Assembly: GCA_023250955.1 (NCBI GenBank)
Contig: JAHEZQ010000006.1
Coordinates: 186,001 to 250,000, forward strand
DNA from: Melioribacter sp.
GTDB lineage: Bacteria; Bacteroidota; Ignavibacteria; Ignavibacteriales; Melioribacteraceae
Reading direction: 5' to 3'
DNA length: 64,000 nt
Part shown: one piece after another, positions 8,403 to 17,692 of the stretch
Numbering within the stretch: the stretch's first letter is position 1
Layout: the number at the start of each line of letters is the position of its first letter
Notes under the pieces: model-generated
The model's input: only the letters and a program-made list of their open reading frames with translations
What the model was told of the DNA's origin: nothing
Databases searched by the model: none
Program-made: the position numbers and the translations under genes

Positions 8403-8529
8403 ACATTTATTTAGAATAATAGAAATCAGCCCTTACTATTTACTACAAATCTTTTCTCCAGTAATTTCAGACAAATCTTTTTCTGCTTATCTTTGAAAGG
8501 AAGAAATGACAAATGGCAAGGTATAACCA

Positions 8530-9369
8530 ATGACAGATTTTGATCCTGTAACTCAAGATAATCCTAAAGCAGATTCGAAATTTCCGGCTTCATTATCCCC
8601 CGCAGTTTTTATTAGCGGTGGATCAAAAGTTTTGGGAACAATGTTTATTACTTCCGGCGATGGGCTACATCCAACTGTATTGCTCTTAACAGGTTTCCCC
8701 GGAAATGAAGTGAATTTCGATATTGCACATATGCTTCAACGTCAAGGATTTAATGTATTCACGTTTTACAGCCGCGGTTCTTGGGGAAGCGAGGGCGAAT
8801 TTTCCTGGAATAATCTTATTGAAGATATACCAGCGGCAATAACATTTTTAAAAGATGATTTATGTAGAGAAAACTTTCATGTAGATAAAAATAAAATTGT
8901 GTTTGTTGGTTATAGCATGGGTGGTTTCTCGGCTTTCTTTAATTCAATTCAATTTGATGATATAAAAAATATTTGTGCGATTGCACCGTTTAACATGGGA
9001 ATGTTCGGACAATTATTAACAATGAATGAAGAAATAAAAAATATCACCACAGAAAGAATGCTGCGGGCAAAAGATTTTATAAACTGTCCCTCTCCGGAAA
9101 AACTTTATGATGAAATGATCCTTCATAAAACTGATTGGAATCTTATTAATCACACTGAGAAACTATCTAAGAAAAATCTTCTTATAATTAGTGCAGCACA
9201 TGATACAACCGCACCGGTAGAATTACATCATAAACCCTTGGTTGGTGCACTCAAACTCGCTAACTCCGATGTTAAAGAGTTTATACTCGATACCGGTCAT
9301 TCGTTTTCCGATAAACGGATTCAACTGATGAGATTGATTTCCGATTGGATAAGCAAAATTAAATTTTAA
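8530..9369 (+). CDS. Alpha/beta hydrolase
   Basis: 279 residues without signal peptide. The nucleophile elbow GYSMGG is at about residue 128, an acidic position in ISAAHDTTAP at about 223, and the catalytic His in DTGHSFS at about 257, giving a complete Ser-Asp-His triad. The oxyanion region is the LLTGFPGNE loop (~residue 55), and a YSRGSWGSEGEFSW segment follows as in the dienelactone hydrolase/prolyl-oligopeptidase-like esterases. A lipase, esterase or peptidase cannot be distinguished. The PLP decarboxylase starts 15 bases downstream, so the two are probably co-transcribed. Confidence 0.85.
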   Translation: MTDFDPVTQDNPKADSKFPASLSPAVFISGGSKVLGTMFITSGDGLHPTVLLLTGFPGNEVNFDIAHMLQRQGFNVFTFYSRGSWGSEGEFSWNNLIEDIPAAITFLKDDLCRENFHVDKNKIVFVGYSMGGFSAFFNSIQFDDIKNICAIAPFNMGMFGQLLTMNEEIKNITTERMLRAKDFINCPSPEKLYDEMILHKTDWNLINHTEKLSKKNLLIISAAHDTTAPVELHHKPLVGALKLANSDVKEFILDTGHSFSDKRIQLMRLISDWISKIKF

Positions 9370-9384
9370 GGAAAGTGTAAGATC

Positions 9385-10836
9385 ATGATCAAGAGCAAGA
9401 ATTATGGTGATATGCCGGCAGAAGAATTTAAAAAATACGGCTATGAATTAATTGATTGGGTTACAAACTATTTAGAAAATGTAGCTTCCTTCCCCGTTCT
9501 GCCAAACGTTAAACCCGGTGATGTGAAAAACAAATTACCAAATCATGCACCGCAATCCGGCGAATCGATAAATAAAATTATTGAGGACCTAAATAAAATT
9601 ATTTTACCGGCTACAACTCACTGGCAGCATCCGAACTTTATGGCGTATTTCAATTCAACAGCAAGCGGACCGGGAATTTTTGGAGAACTAATCAGCGCAG
9701 CATTAAATGTTAACTCAATGCTTTGGAAATCAGCTCCTGCATCAACCGAACTTGAAGAAACAGTGTTAAACTGGTTCAGAGAAATAATTAATCTTCCAAA
9801 AGAATTTTGGGGAATCATTTACGATACCGCTTCGGTAAGTTCTATGCATGCAATTGCCGCAGCACGCGAGAATGCCGGATTTGATATTCGTAAAAAAGGA
9901 ATGAGCGGTGTTCCTAAACTGCGTTTGTATAGCTCGGAACAAGCACATAATTCAATAGATAAAGGGGCGCTAACACTCGGCATCGGTTTGGACGGAATTA
10001 GAAAAATTCCGGTAGATTCGGAATTTAGAATGATTCCATCAGAGTTAGAGAAAGTGATTAAAGAAGATCGTGCAAATGGAATTGTTCCATTCTGTGTTGT
10101 TGCAACAATTGGAACAACATCAACAACAAGTGTTGATCCTGTTGAAGAGATAGCTAAAATATGTACACGGGAAAAAATTTGGCTTCATATTGATGCCGCA
10201 CATGCCGGCGTGACTGCAATGCTGCCCGAAATGAAAAAACACTTTAAGGGTGTTGAACATGCCGATTCGTTTGTTGTTAATCCGCACAAGTGGCTTTTTG
10301 TACCGATTGATCTAAGTATCCTATATACGCGCAAACCGGAAGTTCTTAAGCGAGCATTTTCACTTACTGCAGAATATTTGAAGACTGCAGAAGATTCAGC
10401 TGTGAATAATCATATGGATTATGGAATACAGCTAGGACGTAGATTCAGATCATTAAAATTCTGGTTTGTACTGCGTTACTTTGGTGTTGAGGGATTACAA
10501 TCAAGATTAAGAGAGCATATTCGTCTCGGACAGCTATTTGCAAAATGGATTGAAGAACATCCTCAATTTGAAAGAGTTGCACCAACACCATTCAGTACTG
10601 TTTGTTTTAGAGCGAAACCAACCGGTCGGAATGATGAAGCTAAAATCAATGCACTAAACGAAAAATTGTTGAACGACGTAAACGCAACCGGAAAAGTTTT
10701 TATTACTCATACAAAATTGAACGGAATATTTACAATAAGATTAGTCATTTCGGGATTACGTACCGAAGAGAAACACGTTATACTGGCTTGGAATGTAATT
10801 CAAGATACATTTCAAAAAATTTTGAATGAAGGTTAA
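9385..10836 (+). CDS. Pyridoxal-dependent decarboxylase (aromatic-L-amino-acid decarboxylase family, group II)
   Basis: 483 residues, the length of the AADC/tyrosine-tryptophan decarboxylase family. N-terminal MPAEEFKKYGYELIDWV and TTHWQHPNFMAYF are the family's opening motifs; HIDAAHAG (~residue 270) has the PLP-binding Asp and NPHKW (~305) the Schiff-base Lys. The C-terminal RFRSLKFWFVLRYFGVEGL is also characteristic. Expected reaction: decarboxylation of an aromatic L-amino acid to the amine, though some members act as aldehyde synthases or on other substrates. Preceded by an alpha/beta hydrolase and followed after 5 bases by marC, suggesting a three-gene operon. Confidence 0.88.
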   Translation: MIKSKNYGDMPAEEFKKYGYELIDWVTNYLENVASFPVLPNVKPGDVKNKLPNHAPQSGESINKIIEDLNKIILPATTHWQHPNFMAYFNSTASGPGIFGELISAALNVNSMLWKSAPASTELEETVLNWFREIINLPKEFWGIIYDTASVSSMHAIAAARENAGFDIRKKGMSGVPKLRLYSSEQAHNSIDKGALTLGIGLDGIRKIPVDSEFRMIPSELEKVIKEDRANGIVPFCVVATIGTTSTTSVDPVEEIAKICTREKIWLHIDAAHAGVTAMLPEMKKHFKGVEHADSFVVNPHKWLFVPIDLSILYTRKPEVLKRAFSLTAEYLKTAEDSAVNNHMDYGIQLGRRFRSLKFWFVLRYFGVEGLQSRLREHIRLGQLFAKWIEEHPQFERVAPTPFSTVCFRAKPTGRNDEAKINALNEKLLNDVNATGKVFITHTKLNGIFTIRLVISGLRTEEKHVILAWNVIQDTFQKILNEG

Positions 10837-10841
10837 ACTTT

Positions 10842-11480
10842 ATGGATAGAATTTTCCAATTTTCTTTGCTGGCATTTACATCTCTGTTTACTATGGTTAC
10901 CCCGTTCGGAATAATTCCGCTTTTTAGTTCCATCACCGCCAAAATGAATAACAAAGAAGTGCACAAGATTGCATTTAAGGGAGTGTTAACAGCTTTTATA
11001 ATTATGGTTGTAATTGCTTTAGCCGGTAATTTTATTTTTGATTTTTTTCACATCTCGGTTAACGGTTTACGTATCGTTGGAGGAATTTTATTTTTCATGT
11101 CCGGCTATGATATGCTACAAGGAAAAATTGCTCGTATTAAAGAAGAGGGACAAAACTTTTCCGAATTTGTAAATGATTTCGCTATCACTCCCCTCGGCAT
11201 TCCAATAATTTGCGGACCCGGCTCAATTACGATGACGATGGTTCTTTATAGTGATGCAGTTGGTGCGACGGAAAAATTAATTCTGCTTTCCGTAATAGTA
11301 GTTGTATTATCATTAACCTATGTCATTCTTATAACTAGTAGAAAATTATTGAAATTCCTTGGAGACAGCGGTAACAAGGTATTGACGAGAATTATGGGAT
11401 TAATATTAATGGTTATTGCGGTTGAACTTGTTTTTGCCGGATTGAAACCAATAATACAAGATATGCTTAAAGTTCAGTAA
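10842..11480 (+). CDS. marC: MarC family integral membrane protein
   Basis: 212 residues with six predicted membrane segments. FTSLFTMVTPFGIIPLF at the N-terminus and FAITPLGIPIICGPGSIT in the middle are the repeated P-rich signatures of the MarC/NAAT (YchE/YhgN) family. The biochemical role is unsettled; some archaeal members were reported as amino-acid transporters, while E. coli MarC is not a multidrug pump. Its place right after an amino-acid decarboxylase would fit amino-acid or amine export, but that is inference only. Confidence 0.85.
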   Translation: MDRIFQFSLLAFTSLFTMVTPFGIIPLFSSITAKMNNKEVHKIAFKGVLTAFIIMVVIALAGNFIFDFFHISVNGLRIVGGILFFMSGYDMLQGKIARIKEEGQNFSEFVNDFAITPLGIPIICGPGSITMTMVLYSDAVGATEKLILLSVIVVVLSLTYVILITSRKLLKFLGDSGNKVLTRIMGLILMVIAVELVFAGLKPIIQDMLKVQ

Positions 11481-11511
11481 AGTCTTCAAAGAGAGCTGCA
11501 CAAAATTATTA

Positions 11512-12996
11512 TCAATAACTAAAAATGTGTGAATGGTAAGGTTTTAATTCAATATACAAACCGCTGTTGTAAACTTCCTCTGCAGAGCGTATATACGATT
11601 GATCATTCAATAAATCCTTTAGTGAAAAATCTTCCTGATAACCGCGCACATCTAGTTTTATTCTGCATGTTGAAATACTATCAGAATAATTTACAATCAC
11701 AAGACGTTTCTCATCCTTAAAAGACCAACCCCACGAAAAAATATTTATAAATGTTGTGTTACTATCCAAAGAAGGTACCGGTTCTAATAGAGTCCACTTA
11801 CCTCTATTAAATATTTCATGTGATATAATCGTTAGTAGTTTATTGTAAAAATATTTTAGCTCAGCATTCGCTTGTTCTTCCGGTTCCCTTCCAAGCTGCA
11901 CAGGAAGCTTTATTTTTTTCCCTTCGAATTGTCCATCATAATAAAAACGCAATCCTTGAATTGTGCTTATAATTACAGCCGCAGCTTTTGATTTCTCTTT
12001 CCCAAAAATTGCTATTGCCCGTTCTTCATCATGATTTTCAATGAACCGTAATGATTTTTTTTGATAATCACTTTCTGCAAGAAGATGATCGTGAATTTCA
12101 TTCACCAGTGCAAATTTTAAACGGTCGGTTAATTTCTTGTCATAGGTAAAATCAAATCCGATTTGTTGAAGATCATATTCAAGATCCCAATATGCTTCTG
12201 CGATAAAAAGAAAATCTGCCCTTTCATTCTTTACTTCCGAAATAGCTTCCGTCCAGAATTCCGACTCATGCTTATCAAAACCGTTTTTACCTAAGATTCC
12301 TCCCCAAGTATTCTTAAAAACATTGTTGAGTAAAAGCATGGACATATCGCAACGGACACCATCGCATATTTTTGATAAGGCAAGTAATGTGTTAATAAGA
12401 AATTTTCTGGCTTCTTTGCTGAAAATATTTACCTGGATAGTATCCTGCCATGCAGGGAAAAAAGGATCTCTTCCATGAGCAAAATATTTTTCTTCATTTT
12501 GAATTGGTTGGTAATACGTATGTGGATCGCGTTTGAAAAGTTCTTTATCAACTGAAAGAAAAATGCCATGATTAGTTTTGATTAATCTGGTGTCAGCACT
12601 AAAATGATTCGGAACAAAATCGAGAATCAGTTTCATTCCCTTTTTATTCAAGCGGGATTTTAATTCCAACAGGGATTTATGATCACCAAGTTCAGGATTG
12701 ATTTCGTAAACATCTATTGCATAAGGTGAACCAATTACATCTTCGGGTTTCCATCCTTTTAACGCACGGTCGTAACTTTTTTTTAATCGCTCTTCAAAAC
12801 AACATTTCTCAATTACCGAATTACACGTTTTCCAGATTCCCATTAACCATATGTAATCAATTCCTTTCTTAGCGAGATCATCCCAATATGAATTAGGAAC
12901 ATCGTTCAAGGTTGATTTGATAATTCCTTGATCGAATCTTCGGAGCCAGACGCGTGTATTAATTTCGTAAAGCGATTGGTGATATAGCATCTTCAA
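11512..12996 (-). CDS. Cytoplasmic alpha-amylase family protein (GH13)
   Basis: 494 residues with no signal peptide. GH13 regions in order: LDFVPNHFSADT (region I), DGVRCDMSMLLL (region II with nucleophile Asp), FIAEAYW (region III with acid/base Glu) and RFIENHDEERA (region IV). The start YHQSLYEINTRVWL is shared with a group of cytosolic GH13 enzymes related to trehalose synthase and glucosyl-/maltosyltransferases. The triad is intact. It probably acts on intracellular maltooligosaccharides or glycogen-derived sugars; substrate not resolvable. It lies 7 bases downstream of dnaG on the same strand, so it may be co-transcribed with it. Confidence 0.85.
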   Translation of the reverse strand: MKMLYHQSLYEINTRVWLRRFDQGIIKSTLNDVPNSYWDDLAKKGIDYIWLMGIWKTCNSVIEKCCFEERLKKSYDRALKGWKPEDVIGSPYAIDVYEINPELGDHKSLLELKSRLNKKGMKLILDFVPNHFSADTRLIKTNHGIFLSVDKELFKRDPHTYYQPIQNEEKYFAHGRDPFFPAWQDTIQVNIFSKEARKFLINTLLALSKICDGVRCDMSMLLLNNVFKNTWGGILGKNGFDKHESEFWTEAISEVKNERADFLFIAEAYWDLEYDLQQIGFDFTYDKKLTDRLKFALVNEIHDHLLAESDYQKKSLRFIENHDEERAIAIFGKEKSKAAAVIISTIQGLRFYYDGQFEGKKIKLPVQLGREPEEQANAELKYFYNKLLTIISHEIFNRGKWTLLEPVPSLDSNTTFINIFSWGWSFKDEKRLVIVNYSDSISTCRIKLDVRGYQEDFSLKDLLNDQSYIRSAEEVYNSGLYIELKPYHSHIFSY

Positions 12997-13003
12997 TTCA
13001 TAT

Positions 13004-14872
13004 TTACTTGTTTTTGGAACTGAGAAGCGATTTTTTTTCGTCCTGCAATTCTTGATTCCGTTTCATCATTTCCAAATGAAGCCGTTCATCTTTGGAATCA
13101 GTGATGAATTGATTGTTAAGCTTGATTTGCTGATCAATTTGAAATAGAAGAAAATTTTTTATTGTTTCAAGTGCATGATCTAATGTATCTTTTTCAATTT
13201 TGCCATTATAAGAAAGTTCATCCCATTTTTTACTTATTGATTCATCAGCAAGAGTTAATTCAAAAATAAATTCTTGTAAATCTTCGTCTTCGATCTTATC
13301 AATTAAATAGGCAGGAGAAAATTTCTGTTCACTGAATCCGTCTTGAACGATTCCGGCAAGTTTTCTTAAGCTATGATTATTATAATTTTCTATGGAAATC
13401 TTATCGAGAATGTGAGAAATAATTTCTTCTTCACCGCTGTAAAGTAGACGGATCAATTCTTTTTCGTAAGGATTTTCGTCTGTAGCTTTTGAAGCTAGTG
13501 CAAGCTGTGATTGAGTTTGTTGATCTGTACTTCTTTGTTCGGGGCGAGCGTTTGAAACAGTTCCTTTTTCTTTTTGCTGCTGTAAAAATGTATTGAGTTC
13601 GGACTCAATCAATTTTTCGCGTAAGTTAAATCGCTTCGCAATGGACTTCATTAATAAATTTCGCTTAAGTTCATCACCGACTAAAGCTAAAGTATTTACA
13701 AGCTCACGAATTGCTTTAGTCATTTCTGCCGGATCTTCAAACAATCCTTGTTCTTCAAACTGTGCCGTTTGATATTCTAAAAAATTATTTGCGCGCGATA
13801 CTTCTTCTTCAAATTTTTCTTTACCAAACTTAATGATATATGAATCTGGGTCTTCGCCTTTCGGCAATGCAATAACTTTAACCTCAAAATCTTGCTTCAG
13901 TAGAATTTCTATACTTCTAAGCGAGGCTTTCTGCCCAGCAGGATCGGCGTCAAAGAGAATTATAATATTTTTTGTAAACCGGGAAAGAAGCTGAACCTGT
14001 TCTTCCGTTAAAGATGTTCCGGAAGATGCAACTACATTTTTTACTCCGGCTTGATATAATGAAATCAAATCCATATATCCTTCAACAAGAATTGCACGGT
14101 CTAATTTTCTTATATCGTCTTTCGAATGGAACAATCCATACAGAGAACGTCTCTTAGAATAAATTTGTGATTCAGGTGAGTTTAAATACTTAGCGGCATT
14201 CTCTTGATTTTCTAAAATACGTCCGCCGAACGCAATTACTCTTCCATTTGGTGAAAAAATCGGGAATATTATACGCCCGCGGAATTTATCGTAATACTCG
14301 CCTTTATCGTTGATGTCAATCAGTCCAAGAAGTTTTACTTTAGCAAGATCAACTTTATTTTCTTTGGCGTGAGCAAGAAAATTATCCCACCCGTACGGAG
14401 CGTAACCTATTCCAAAGGTTTTTTGTGTTGGTTGTTTGATGTTTCTTCTTTTTAAATATTCCCGTGCTTCTTCGCCATCCGTACTTTTTAATAGGTTATC
14501 CGAAAAGAATCTTGCAGCAAGAACATTTAACTCATATAACTCTTCAAGTTCATTTTGCCGCGCATCGGAAGGATGGCTTTCGTAATCTATCTTTATTCCA
14601 AGATGTTCGGCAATTTCTTCAACAGTTTCAACAAAAGAAATATTTTTGAATTCCATTAAGAACTTAAAAACATTTCCTCCTGCACCGCAGCCGAAACAAT
14701 GATAAATCTGTTTGTCTTCACTTACTGTAAACGATGGAGTTTTTTCCTGGTGAAACGGACATAACCCAACAAAGTTTTTTCCGCGCTTCCGCAAATGAAC
14801 GTGACCTGAGATTACATCAACTATATCTGCAGCGTTTCTTATTTCTTCTATCTTTTGTTCGGGAATGCGCAT
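13004..14872 (-). CDS. dnaG: DNA primase
   Basis: 622 residues, near normal bacterial DnaG length. The N-terminal CHC2 zinc finger is complete (LCPFHQEKTPSF then HCFGCGAGG, residues ~37-70). The catalytic RNA polymerase core and the TOPRIM domain follow, with LVEGYMDL (~265) and ILFDADPAGQKA (~310) supplying the acidic metal ligands. The C-terminal ~150 residues are a helical helicase-binding region. It makes the RNA primers for replication. The start MRIPEQKIEEIR matches the family. Confidence 0.97.
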   Translation of the reverse strand: MRIPEQKIEEIRNAADIVDVISGHVHLRKRGKNFVGLCPFHQEKTPSFTVSEDKQIYHCFGCGAGGNVFKFLMEFKNISFVETVEEIAEHLGIKIDYESHPSDARQNELEELYELNVLAARFFSDNLLKSTDGEEAREYLKRRNIKQPTQKTFGIGYAPYGWDNFLAHAKENKVDLAKVKLLGLIDINDKGEYYDKFRGRIIFPIFSPNGRVIAFGGRILENQENAAKYLNSPESQIYSKRRSLYGLFHSKDDIRKLDRAILVEGYMDLISLYQAGVKNVVASSGTSLTEEQVQLLSRFTKNIIILFDADPAGQKASLRSIEILLKQDFEVKVIALPKGEDPDSYIIKFGKEKFEEEVSRANNFLEYQTAQFEEQGLFEDPAEMTKAIRELVNTLALVGDELKRNLLMKSIAKRFNLREKLIESELNTFLQQQKEKGTVSNARPEQRSTDQQTQSQLALASKATDENPYEKELIRLLYSGEEEIISHILDKISIENYNNHSLRKLAGIVQDGFSEQKFSPAYLIDKIEDEDLQEFIFELTLADESISKKWDELSYNGKIEKDTLDHALETIKNFLLFQIDQQIKLNNQFITDSKDERLHLEMMKRNQELQDEKKSLLSSKNK

Positions 14873-14968
14873 GTTAGTAAGTTTTTACCTTCGTAGTGAA
14901 CTTTATACAAACGAAATTAGAAATTTATTCCATCAAACCAAACTTCAAGAAGATTGCCCATCAAAATT

Positions 14969-14976
14969 TATATTTG
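14969..14976 (+). promoter_or_regulatory. Possible Bacteroidota-type -7 box (TATATTTG)
   Basis: TATATTTG fits the TAnnTTTG consensus exactly and lies 35 bases before the TTG start of the DJ-1/PfpI gene in the dnaG-pfpI divergent gap. The nearest upstream TTG (14954-14956) is only 12 bases away, shorter than the usual spacing, so support is partial. Confidence 0.3.
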
Positions 14977-15011
14977 TATTTTGATTACCGAAACAAGAAA
15001 GAGTTAAATTT

Positions 15012-15530
15012 TTGATTAAGAAAAGTGTTCTGCTGATCCTTCCGGCACAAAAATTCAATGAAGAAGAATATCTAATTATTACCAATGCTCTCGAAAGGGC
15101 TGAAATAAAAGTATTTCTTGCATCTGATTCATATTCACTCTGCGTCGGTTCAAACGGCTTAAAAGTTAAGAATGATGTCCAACTTTATAACATTCACGAA
15201 AGTAATTTTGCCGGATTAATACTTATTGGCGGAAGCGGAATGAGAAATTATTGGAATGATCCTATTATACAATCAATCGTTCAAAAATTTTCTAAAAGTA
15301 AAAAGCCGGTCGGCGCAATTTGCAGTGCGGTAATTATTTTAGCTAAAGCCGGAGTGCTTTCCGAATGTGCCGCTTGCCATTTGGATGATCGAAAGGAACT
15401 TGAAAAACAAGGTGTTGATTATAAAGATTCACCTGTTGTTATACAGAAAAATATTATTACAGCACAAAATCCCCCAGCTGCTCCAGAGTTTATCAAAACA
15501 TTTTTATACGAACTTGCAAAATCAAATTAG
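15012..15530 (+). CDS. DJ-1/PfpI family protein
   Basis: 172 residues, starting at a TTG codon (translated as Met) behind AAAGAG. The fold signature VGAICSAVIILAKAGVL holds the nucleophile-elbow Cys at about residue 102, and an acidic residue in FNEEEY (~16) matches the DJ-1 glutamate that holds it. GLILIGGSGMRNYW (~68-80) is the preceding strand and loop. DJ-1/PfpI proteins act as proteases, glyoxalases/deglycases or stress proteins, so function cannot be fixed. The next gene, ispG, starts 38 bases downstream on the same strand. Confidence 0.8.
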   Translation: MIKKSVLLILPAQKFNEEEYLIITNALERAEIKVFLASDSYSLCVGSNGLKVKNDVQLYNIHESNFAGLILIGGSGMRNYWNDPIIQSIVQKFSKSKKPVGAICSAVIILAKAGVLSECAACHLDDRKELEKQGVDYKDSPVVIQKNIITAQNPPAAPEFIKTFLYELAKSN

Positions 15531-15568
15531 AACTTCTTGCCATTTATTTTTGTTAAATATGCTATCTC

Positions 15569-17527
15569 ATGATTGAAAAATTTACGAAATATTGTAATAG
15601 TTTAACTCAATATTCCCGCTACAAAACCCGCGAAGTTTTTATTGGTGATGTTCCTCTCGGTGCAAACAATCCGATCAGAATACAATCAATGACAACTACA
15701 GATACGATGAATACAATTGCGACTGTTGAACAATCAATAAGAATGATTAAGGCAGGCTGTGAATACGTACGTATTACCGCACCAAGCATCAACGAAGCAG
15801 AAAATCTTCGCAACATCAAAAATGAATTACATAAGCGCGGGTATAAAACACCGCTGATTGCTGATATTCATTTCACACCGAATGCGGCGGAACTTGCTGC
15901 GCGAATTGTTGAAAAGGTAAGAGTGAACCCCGGCAATTATGCCGATAGGAAAAAATTTCAAGTTATTGAATACACAGATTTAGAATATAATTCCAAGCTC
16001 GATCGAATAAGAGAAAAATTTTCTCCGCTTGTAAAAATTTGTAAAGAGTACGGAACTGCAATGCGGATTGGGACCAATCACGGTTCATTGTCGGACCGTA
16101 TTATGAGCCGCTACGGAGATACACCGCATGGAATGGTTGAATCTGCTTTAGAATTTCTACGCATTTGTGAAGACTTAGATTATCACAATATTGTTTTATC
16201 AATGAAGTCAAGTAATCCTCAAGTTATGGTTCAAGCATACCGTTTACTGATTCAAAGAATGGAATCTGAAAACATGAATTACCCGCTACACCTTGGAGTA
16301 ACAGAAGCGGGTGATGGTGAAGATGGAAGAATTAAATCTGCTCTTGGAATTGGAACATTACTTGAAGACGGAATTGGTGATACAATCCGTGTTTCATTAA
16401 CCGAAGAACCGGAATTTGAAGTGCCGGTTGCAATTTCGTTAGCACAGAGATATAAAGGAAGAGAAAAACATTCGCCAATTATTTCAATTATTGAATCACC
16501 AAAAGATCCTTTCATTTATCAACGAAGAGAAACATTTGAAGTTGTGGGAATCGGTGGTGCAACTGTTCCAAAAGTAATTTCTGATTTTAGCAAAGAAAGA
16601 AATATCAATTACAAAGATTTAACTCAAATCGGGTACACTTACGATTCCATAACAGATAAGTGGAATATGACGGATCAGGCAAGCGATTTTTTATTCATAG
16701 GAAATAATGATTTACATTTTGAACCGCCGATCACACTAAAAATTATTTACAATTATGAAAAATGGTTATCACTTAAAGATAAAACCAAAGGATTCCCATT
16801 CTATTCTTCAATCGAACAATACAAGTCTGCTGGAAATAAATCATTTGTACTAAATTTTGCTGAAATGAATCAGCAATCAGCTTTCAGCAATCAGCTTTCC
16901 GTAATAACAAACGATCAAACTATCGTTCCAGTTTTATCAACAGTTAATCTTCACGGTATGGCTGAACAGCGCCGTGTCTTTTTTGAGTTGATACTTAGAA
17001 ATATAAAAAATCCGGTTATCCTAAAACGATCATATAAGAAAACAAATGATGATAATTTCCGTTTATATGCATCAACAGATTTTGGTTTTTTGTTAATAGA
17101 CGGCTTTGGCGATGGTGTTTGGTTAACCGGGAAAGATCAATCGAATAATTATTTTGAAAAAGAATTTATTAACAGAACTTGTTTTGGAATTCTACAGGCA
17201 GCAAGGACAAGAATTTCTAAAACAGAATATATCGCATGTCCTTCCTGTGGAAGGACTTTATTTGATCTCGTTGAAGTAACAAATAAAATCCGTAAGCGTA
17301 CAGAACATTTAAAGGGTGTTAAAATTGCAATTATGGGTTGCATCGTAAACGGTCCAGGAGAAATGGCCGATGCGGATTTTGGATATGTTGGTTCCGGACC
17401 AAATAAAATAACGTTATACCACGGAAAAGATATTGTGCGTAGAAATGTGAATTCAGACAATGCTGTAGATGAATTAATTGAGATTATCCGTGAAAAAGGA
17501 AGCTGGATTGAACCGGTTAAAATTTGA
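15569..17527 (+). CDS. ispG: 4-hydroxy-3-methylbut-2-enyl diphosphate synthase, long form
   Basis: 652 residues, the long IspG type (Bacteroidota, Chlamydia, plants) with an extra domain between the TIM barrel and the Fe-S domain. It converts MEcPP to HMBPP in the MEP isoprenoid pathway. IRIQSMTTTDT starts the barrel, and the C-terminal domain has CPSCGRTLFDL and IAIMGCIVNGPGE, giving the three [4Fe-4S] Cys ligands and the NGPGE active-site loop. In the insert (residues ~434-446) lies a tandem 14-base repeat that encodes a Gln/Ser/Asn-rich patch, described separately. All catalytic motifs are intact, so the gene should be functional. Confidence 0.96.
   Translation: MIEKFTKYCNSLTQYSRYKTREVFIGDVPLGANNPIRIQSMTTTDTMNTIATVEQSIRMIKAGCEYVRITAPSINEAENLRNIKNELHKRGYKTPLIADIHFTPNAAELAARIVEKVRVNPGNYADRKKFQVIEYTDLEYNSKLDRIREKFSPLVKICKEYGTAMRIGTNHGSLSDRIMSRYGDTPHGMVESALEFLRICEDLDYHNIVLSMKSSNPQVMVQAYRLLIQRMESENMNYPLHLGVTEAGDGEDGRIKSALGIGTLLEDGIGDTIRVSLTEEPEFEVPVAISLAQRYKGREKHSPIISIIESPKDPFIYQRRETFEVVGIGGATVPKVISDFSKERNINYKDLTQIGYTYDSITDKWNMTDQASDFLFIGNNDLHFEPPITLKIIYNYEKWLSLKDKTKGFPFYSSIEQYKSAGNKSFVLNFAEMNQQSAFSNQLSVITNDQTIVPVLSTVNLHGMAEQRRVFFELILRNIKNPVILKRSYKKTNDDNFRLYASTDFGFLLIDGFGDGVWLTGKDQSNNYFEKEFINRTCFGILQAARTRISKTEYIACPSCGRTLFDLVEVTNKIRKRTEHLKGVKIAIMGCIVNGPGEMADADFGYVGSGPNKITLYHGKDIVRRNVNSDNAVDELIEIIREKGSWIEPVKI
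16871..16898 (+). repeat. Tandem 14-base repeat inside ispG
   Basis: Two exact, adjacent copies of CAGCAATCAGCTTT lie inside the ispG insert domain. Because the unit is 14 bases, the two copies are read in different frames, giving QQSAFSNQLS. The flanking sequence stays in frame, so the gene is not broken. Confidence 0.75.
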
Positions 17528-17582
17528 CATTGTATATTAGTTTGAATCTGATAATCGTTTATGGTATATTTTGTGAGCAAAT

Positions 17583-17648
17583 ATGAGAAAATTTTTAATC
17601 AAATCAGGCAGAAGAAAGACTACAGAACTTACAAATAGAAGTTTCTGA
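17583..17648 (+). CDS. Possible 21-residue leader peptide upstream of the nif3 hairpin
   Basis: ATG at 17583 opens a short frame ending at TGA 17646-17648, encoding a basic peptide that begins MRKFLIKSGRRKTTEL. It stops 7 bases before a strong terminator hairpin that itself abuts the next gene's start codon, the layout of a leader-peptide attenuator. No good ribosome binding site is visible and I recognise no homologue, so it may simply be untranslated RNA. Confidence 0.25.
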   Translation: MRKFLIKSGRRKTTELTNRSF

Positions 17649-17655
17649 TTACCAA

Positions 17656-17688
17656 ATGCACTCACAATATCATGAGTGCATTTTTTTT
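17656..17688 (+). terminator. Rho-independent terminator or attenuator directly before nif3
   Basis: ATGCACTCA (17656-17664) and TGAGTGCAT (17673-17681) form a perfect 9-bp stem with an 8-base loop, followed by eight T residues. The start codon of the NIF3 gene is at 17693, 5 bases after the T run. It is plus-strand oriented and either ends the ispG transcript or controls read-through into nif3. Confidence 0.8.
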
Positions 17689-17692
17689 ATAT

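Noticed and set aside
17583-17648. Ribosomal protein L34 or another known small basic protein
   Set aside because: The 21-residue sequence is basic but shows none of the L34 sequence features, and no ribosomal or rnpA gene is nearby.
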